Made by a program: the position numbers and the translations under genes. 18,261 nt of DNA, from the NCBI GenBank assembly GCA_945787585.1, contig CALZIG010000071.1, forward strand, positions 1 through 18,261, read 5' to 3'. Every line of letters begins with the position of its first letter. Within the stretch, counting starts at the first letter, position 1. The notes beneath the pieces are model-generated. The model saw nothing but the letters and a program-made list of their open reading frames with translations. It was not told the origin of the DNA and made no database searches. Below, one piece after another: positions 15,570 through 18,261 of this stretch. This DNA is from an uncultured Gammaproteobacteria bacterium. GTDB lineage: Bacteria; Pseudomonadota; Gammaproteobacteria; SZUA-140.

Positions 15570-16736
15570 ATGATGACGATCTTTATCACTATTTTATTAG
15601 GGATGCTAGCTGCACTAGTGGTGTTTTATGTCGGTTTACAACAGCGCCAAATAGATATATGGATAGTGAGTTATGTTAGAGGTGTGTTTGAGCGGAAGAA
15701 GTCTACCTACACTGGCAAGAAGCATGTGATGTTCTGTTTTGTCGATCATTATGAGCCGCTGGCCGGTGGTGTCGATGAAACGCATGCGCAAAATCGTGTG
15801 GATCGATGGTATGAGGAGTATCCAAAGATCGCATCAAAGTTCAGTGATGCCGATGGCAAGCCGCCCACGCATTCTTTCTTCTGTCCCGAGGAAGAGTATC
15901 GCATTGGTCATATGAATTTGATCGAACAGCTATGCCGTGATGGCTATGGCGAAGTGGATATTCACATTCACCACGATGGTGATACGGAACAGGAATTTAA
16001 AGATAAAATAAACGGCTTTCTTGACATGCTATCTGAACGACATGGCTTAGTGCCTATGGTGGATGGAAAGCCCAGATTCGCATTTATCCATGGAAACTGG
16101 GCGCTGGATAATGCGCGAGCAGACGGAAAATGGTGCGGGCTGAATAACGAAATAACGATCCTAAAAGAGTTAGGTTGCTATGTGGACTACACGCTGCCCT
16201 CAGCACCCAGTGACACTCAGACTCAGGCAATGAATGAGATCTATTATGCGACGGATGATCCTGATAAGCCGAAATCACATGATATCGGCGTTCGGGTTGA
16301 GGTTGGCAAGCCTGAATGTGGTGACCTGATGATATTTCAGGGGCCATTAACACTCGACTGGAAACATCGAAAACTGGGTATCTGGCCGAAGGTAGAAAAT
16401 GGCGATGTCACTCCGACCGAGCTGCCTTTTGAGAGAAGAATAGATCAATGGGTGGAACAGGATATTCATGTCAAGGGGCGACCAGAGTGGGTCTTCGTTA
16501 AGGTTCATACGCACGGCGCAACAGAACTTAATGCGGACTTTTTATTTGGCGGGGCACTGGAGCGAATGTGTCAGCATTTAGAAAATAGATATAACGATGG
16601 CACTGACTATGCGCTGCATTATGTGACTGCAAGAGAGGCGTATAACATCGTTAAAGCCGCTGAGGCAGGCGAGACAGGTGAGCCGAGCGATTACCGTGAC
16701 TATGTGATCCCAAGGCCATTTCCGGTATCCAGTTAA
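15570..16736 (+). CDS. Membrane-anchored deacetylase-like protein of an unnamed family
   Basis: I do not recognise a named family. Seen: one N-terminal membrane helix (about 3-22), then a basic stretch (R26 to K51), then a soluble domain. His/Asp-rich blocks fall in the order of a NodB-fold enzyme: FCFVDHYEP (55-63) as motif 1, VDIHIHHDGD (129-138) as motif 2, FIHGNW (172-177) as motif 3, and VFVKVHTHGA (308-317) as the late catalytic-His motif. These suggest a metal-dependent polysaccharide deacetylase or related glycan hydrolase. The positive residues follow the helix and none precede it, so by the positive-inside rule the domain would face the cytoplasm. It is the last gene of the run, 3 bp after glycosyltransferase D. 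The fold call is by eye; a carbohydrate hydrolase is the main alternative. Confidence 0.65.
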   Translation: MMTIFITILLGMLAALVVFYVGLQQRQIDIWIVSYVRGVFERKKSTYTGKKHVMFCFVDHYEPLAGGVDETHAQNRVDRWYEEYPKIASKFSDADGKPPTHSFFCPEEEYRIGHMNLIEQLCRDGYGEVDIHIHHDGDTEQEFKDKINGFLDMLSERHGLVPMVDGKPRFAFIHGNWALDNARADGKWCGLNNEITILKELGCYVDYTLPSAPSDTQTQAMNEIYYATDDPDKPKSHDIGVRVEVGKPECGDLMIFQGPLTLDWKHRKLGIWPKVENGDVTPTELPFERRIDQWVEQDIHVKGRPEWVFVKVHTHGATELNADFLFGGALERMCQHLENRYNDGTDYALHYVTAREAYNIVKAAEAGETGEPSDYRDYVIPRPFPVSS

Positions 16737-17025
16737 GAAGTTCCAAATAAGACCTGGTTGTCACAGATAATAAGCCCTTTCTGTGGGCTGCTGAAATCCA
16801 TGATGTGGTTTGAATCATTGATGATGATTTGCGCTTTCGGGTCACCTCGCCACTACTACAAGTGAATAACATTATACTGGAGAGCGTTTCAGGACTGAGT
16901 TTCAGTGTGAGTCTTGGTATGATTGCCCTGGCCGTAAACACCCTAAGTTACGACAAACGTATGACCAGAGCGTAGAGTAACGCAGATAATAGTTTTAATT
17001 AACTAGTGAAAACTAAAATCCATAC
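16737..17025. other. Spacer between convergent gene ends; no convincing gene
   Basis: Holds a small hairpin (agccc/gggct, 16773-16789) and an AT-rich inverted repeat near 16990-17015. On the plus strand one frame (16751-16975) is broken only by TGA 16811. Its second half contains a hydrophobic block, SLGMIALAV, and ends DKRMTRA before TAG 16973. It may be the relic of a decayed gene, but no family was recognised. Confidence 0.5.
16990..17015. terminator. Possible bidirectional AT-rich terminator hairpin
   Basis: TAGTTTT (16990-16996) pairs with AAAACTA (17009-17015) across a 12-base loop, lying just past the stop of the minus-strand gene. The stem is AT-only apart from one G-C pair, so it would be weak. 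Its place between convergent genes is what makes it plausible. Confidence 0.3.
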
Positions 17026-18261
17026 CTATGGGAGTTTGGTGGCAGAGGCTCCCGTTGGTGTAGAAATTGATGATATCGTATAGATGCCAGCTGGGATTTC
17101 ATTCCCCAGGTATTGCCAGATATAGCGGGTTAAGGTCATGCTTTTACCAAACTGATCGTTTGCAACAGTAAACCCACGGATGGTGTTGTTAGTGCTAGGC
17201 ACATTGCCTGCTGGCGGATTATTGGTAACGCTGAACCACTGTTTAATGGTGTCTTCATGATTCCAGGGCCAGAGGTTATTAGTAGTACGTTGATCATAAC
17301 CGGGTTCCCCCCATAAAGTCCCTGATACGCCATATTGTTGTGTAACATCTGCACCAATGTTACCGCTATCGCTGGCGGCCCCCACAAGTGCACTGTCTGA
17401 TTCTGCGCGCAGAATATATTTCAGGTCTACATTCCCTGTTACTGAGTTACTACCAGTGGCCTGCGGAGCGGGGGAAAATGCATTGTGTGTTGCGCTCGTC
17501 CAACCATAATCTGATCCATTAGAGCGTGCGCCGTTATTGTGTAATAAGGAATTAGTCATGACACGTTGTTGCGCGCTGTCCTGATTATAATAGGCGACAG
17601 GTGACTCACCAATGGTCATATGATCCATGCCAAAGTAGGGCCCGCCCGCGCCGTTAATACGTACTCCTGCAATATAGGAGGTGCCATACACATCCCAGGC
17701 AATCGAGTGTTCCAGGCGAATATTTTCGCCGTGTAATTCTTTTGCAAAATAGCCCGCATGTGCAGCTTCATTATTGAGCACGATGCTGCCCTGAACTGTG
17801 ACATTGGCGGCGTTTTTAGGGAAATAAAAGCCCCCGTAAGTCTCTTCTGAGCCTGTAGGGCCACGGCGTCCGTCGATAGCAATGCAGTTCTGGAATAAGA
17901 CATCATGCATGTTGTGGCCATCATTATTTCCGTAGGCGGCAAACGCTGATTTGGGTTGTAGTGAGTTGGAGTAATCAACGCGTGCGACGATGCGGCGAAA
18001 AATATTTTGGCTGGCAGATGAAGTCGGCCCGCCGGTATAAAAACCGTATCGTGCTGCACCTACTCCGGCGCTGTCTTCAACAAGATTATAGTCCCCTAGT
18101 ATTGATACCCAGCCACCAAATTCATTCACATCGCCTTCTCTGCGAAACAGGCTCTGCGTGATCTTGTTATAATTACCTGTGACTTCTGCATTGTATTCTG
18201 GTTCGCGTTGATTGATCATATCAATTACGAAGCCATCAACGTGAATATAGTTCCCTTCGAG
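17026..18261 (-). CDS. Right-handed parallel beta-helix protein, 5'-partial (C-terminal 411 residues)
   Basis: The frame is open to the right edge, and residues before the first visible Met still look coding (HVDGFVIDM), so the N-terminus is outside the window. Seen: repeated short strand-turn units with inward Asn and small hydrophobics (FQNCIAIDG, VTVQGSIVLNNEA, IRLEHSIAWDVYG, MTNSLLHNNGA), typical of the pectate-lyase-like beta-helix fold. A C-terminal module carries LWPWNHEDTIKQW, RGFTV and LTRYIWQYLGNEIPAGIY. I recall similar W-P-W and Y-I-W-x-Y-L-G-N tails in secreted bacterial beta-helix proteins. Such folds are used by polysaccharide lyases, C5-epimerases and surface proteins; no catalytic residues can be assigned here. 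It is convergent with the EPS operon and so separately transcribed. A role in trimming or modifying the EPS is plausible but not shown. Confidence 0.8.
   Translation of the reverse strand, partial: LEGNYIHVDGFVIDMINQREPEYNAEVTGNYNKITQSLFRREGDVNEFGGWVSILGDYNLVEDSAGVGAARYGFYTGGPTSSASQNIFRRIVARVDYSNSLQPKSAFAAYGNNDGHNMHDVLFQNCIAIDGRRGPTGSEETYGGFYFPKNAANVTVQGSIVLNNEAAHAGYFAKELHGENIRLEHSIAWDVYGTSYIAGVRINGAGGPYFGMDHMTIGESPVAYYNQDSAQQRVMTNSLLHNNGARSNGSDYGWTSATHNAFSPAPQATGSNSVTGNVDLKYILRAESDSALVGAASDSGNIGADVTQQYGVSGTLWGEPGYDQRTTNNLWPWNHEDTIKQWFSVTNNPPAGNVPSTNNTIRGFTVANDQFGKSMTLTRYIWQYLGNEIPAGIYTISSISTPTGASATKLP

Noticed and set aside
16773-16789. agccc/gggct hairpin as the operon terminator
   Set aside because: Only five pairs and no T-run on the plus strand; on the minus strand the following bases are only mildly T-rich.
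16651-16941. Minus-strand ORF of 96 codons
   Set aside because: It overlaps the end of the real plus-strand gene, has no recognisable motif or ribosome site, and its composition does not look protein-like.
17616-18059. Second minus-strand ORF of 147 codons within the beta-helix gene
   Set aside because: Shadow frame; the beta-helix repeats and C-terminal module are in the other frame.
1-18261. tRNA, rRNA, CRISPR array, transposase, attachment site
   Set aside because: No cloverleaf-like segment, direct-repeat array, transposase motif or integrase was seen on either strand.

Overview
The window reads as the middle and end of an exopolysaccharide (EPS) biosynthesis locus from a Gram-negative bacterium, most likely a proteobacterium and probably a gammaproteobacterium. 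The evidence is a tyrosine autokinase of the kind tied to exosortase A (XrtA/PEP-CTERM) EPS loci, followed by a signal-peptide-bearing outer-membrane beta-barrel of the matching PEP-CTERM-associated type. A complete Wzx/Wzy-style assembly set comes after these. The species cannot be named from the sequence. No exosortase, PEP-CTERM substrate, initiating sugar-phosphate transferase, Wza or Wzc is present, so these would have to lie upstream or elsewhere.

Layout. Positions 1-16736 carry fourteen consecutive plus-strand genes, tightly packed with gaps of 1-90 bp or short overlaps, so they probably form one long transcript that enters from the left. Order: tyrosine autokinase (5' end probably outside the window); outer-membrane barrel; NodB-type deacetylase; a large protein joining a degenerate methyltransferase-like half to an APH-type small-molecule kinase; Wzx flippase; O-antigen ligase/Wzy polymerase; glycosyltransferase GT4 (A); GT4 (B) and deacetylase; GT4 (C) and deacetylase; UDP-GlcNAc 2-epimerase (wecB); glycosyltransferase (D) and a membrane-anchored deacetylase-like protein of a family I cannot name. 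A 289-bp spacer (16737-17025) without a convincing gene follows. A convergent minus-strand gene for a right-handed beta-helix protein, cut by the right edge, ends the window.

How it works together (inference). Glycosyltransferases A-D build an oligosaccharide on a lipid carrier at the inner face of the inner membrane. WecB supplies UDP-ManNAc from UDP-GlcNAc. The flippase moves the unit across, the ligase/polymerase joins units, the tyrosine kinase (with an unseen Wzc partner) controls chain length or export, and the barrel helps at the outer membrane. Three NodB-fold deacetylases plus a fourth likely relative imply that the glycan is N- or O-deacetylated. Three of them sit directly after a glycosyltransferase. 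The APH-type kinase suggests phosphorylation of a sugar or precursor. The beta-helix protein could be a lyase, epimerase or glycan-binding protein acting on the product.

Most notable points: repeated glycosyltransferase-deacetylase couplets; the unnamed deacetylase-like family at 15570-16736; the methyltransferase-like/kinase fusion with an altered nucleotide-binding lysine; and unusual translation starts, namely a perfect Shine-Dalgarno before an in-frame ACG, and mini-ORFs with ribosome sites placed just before genes that lack their own.
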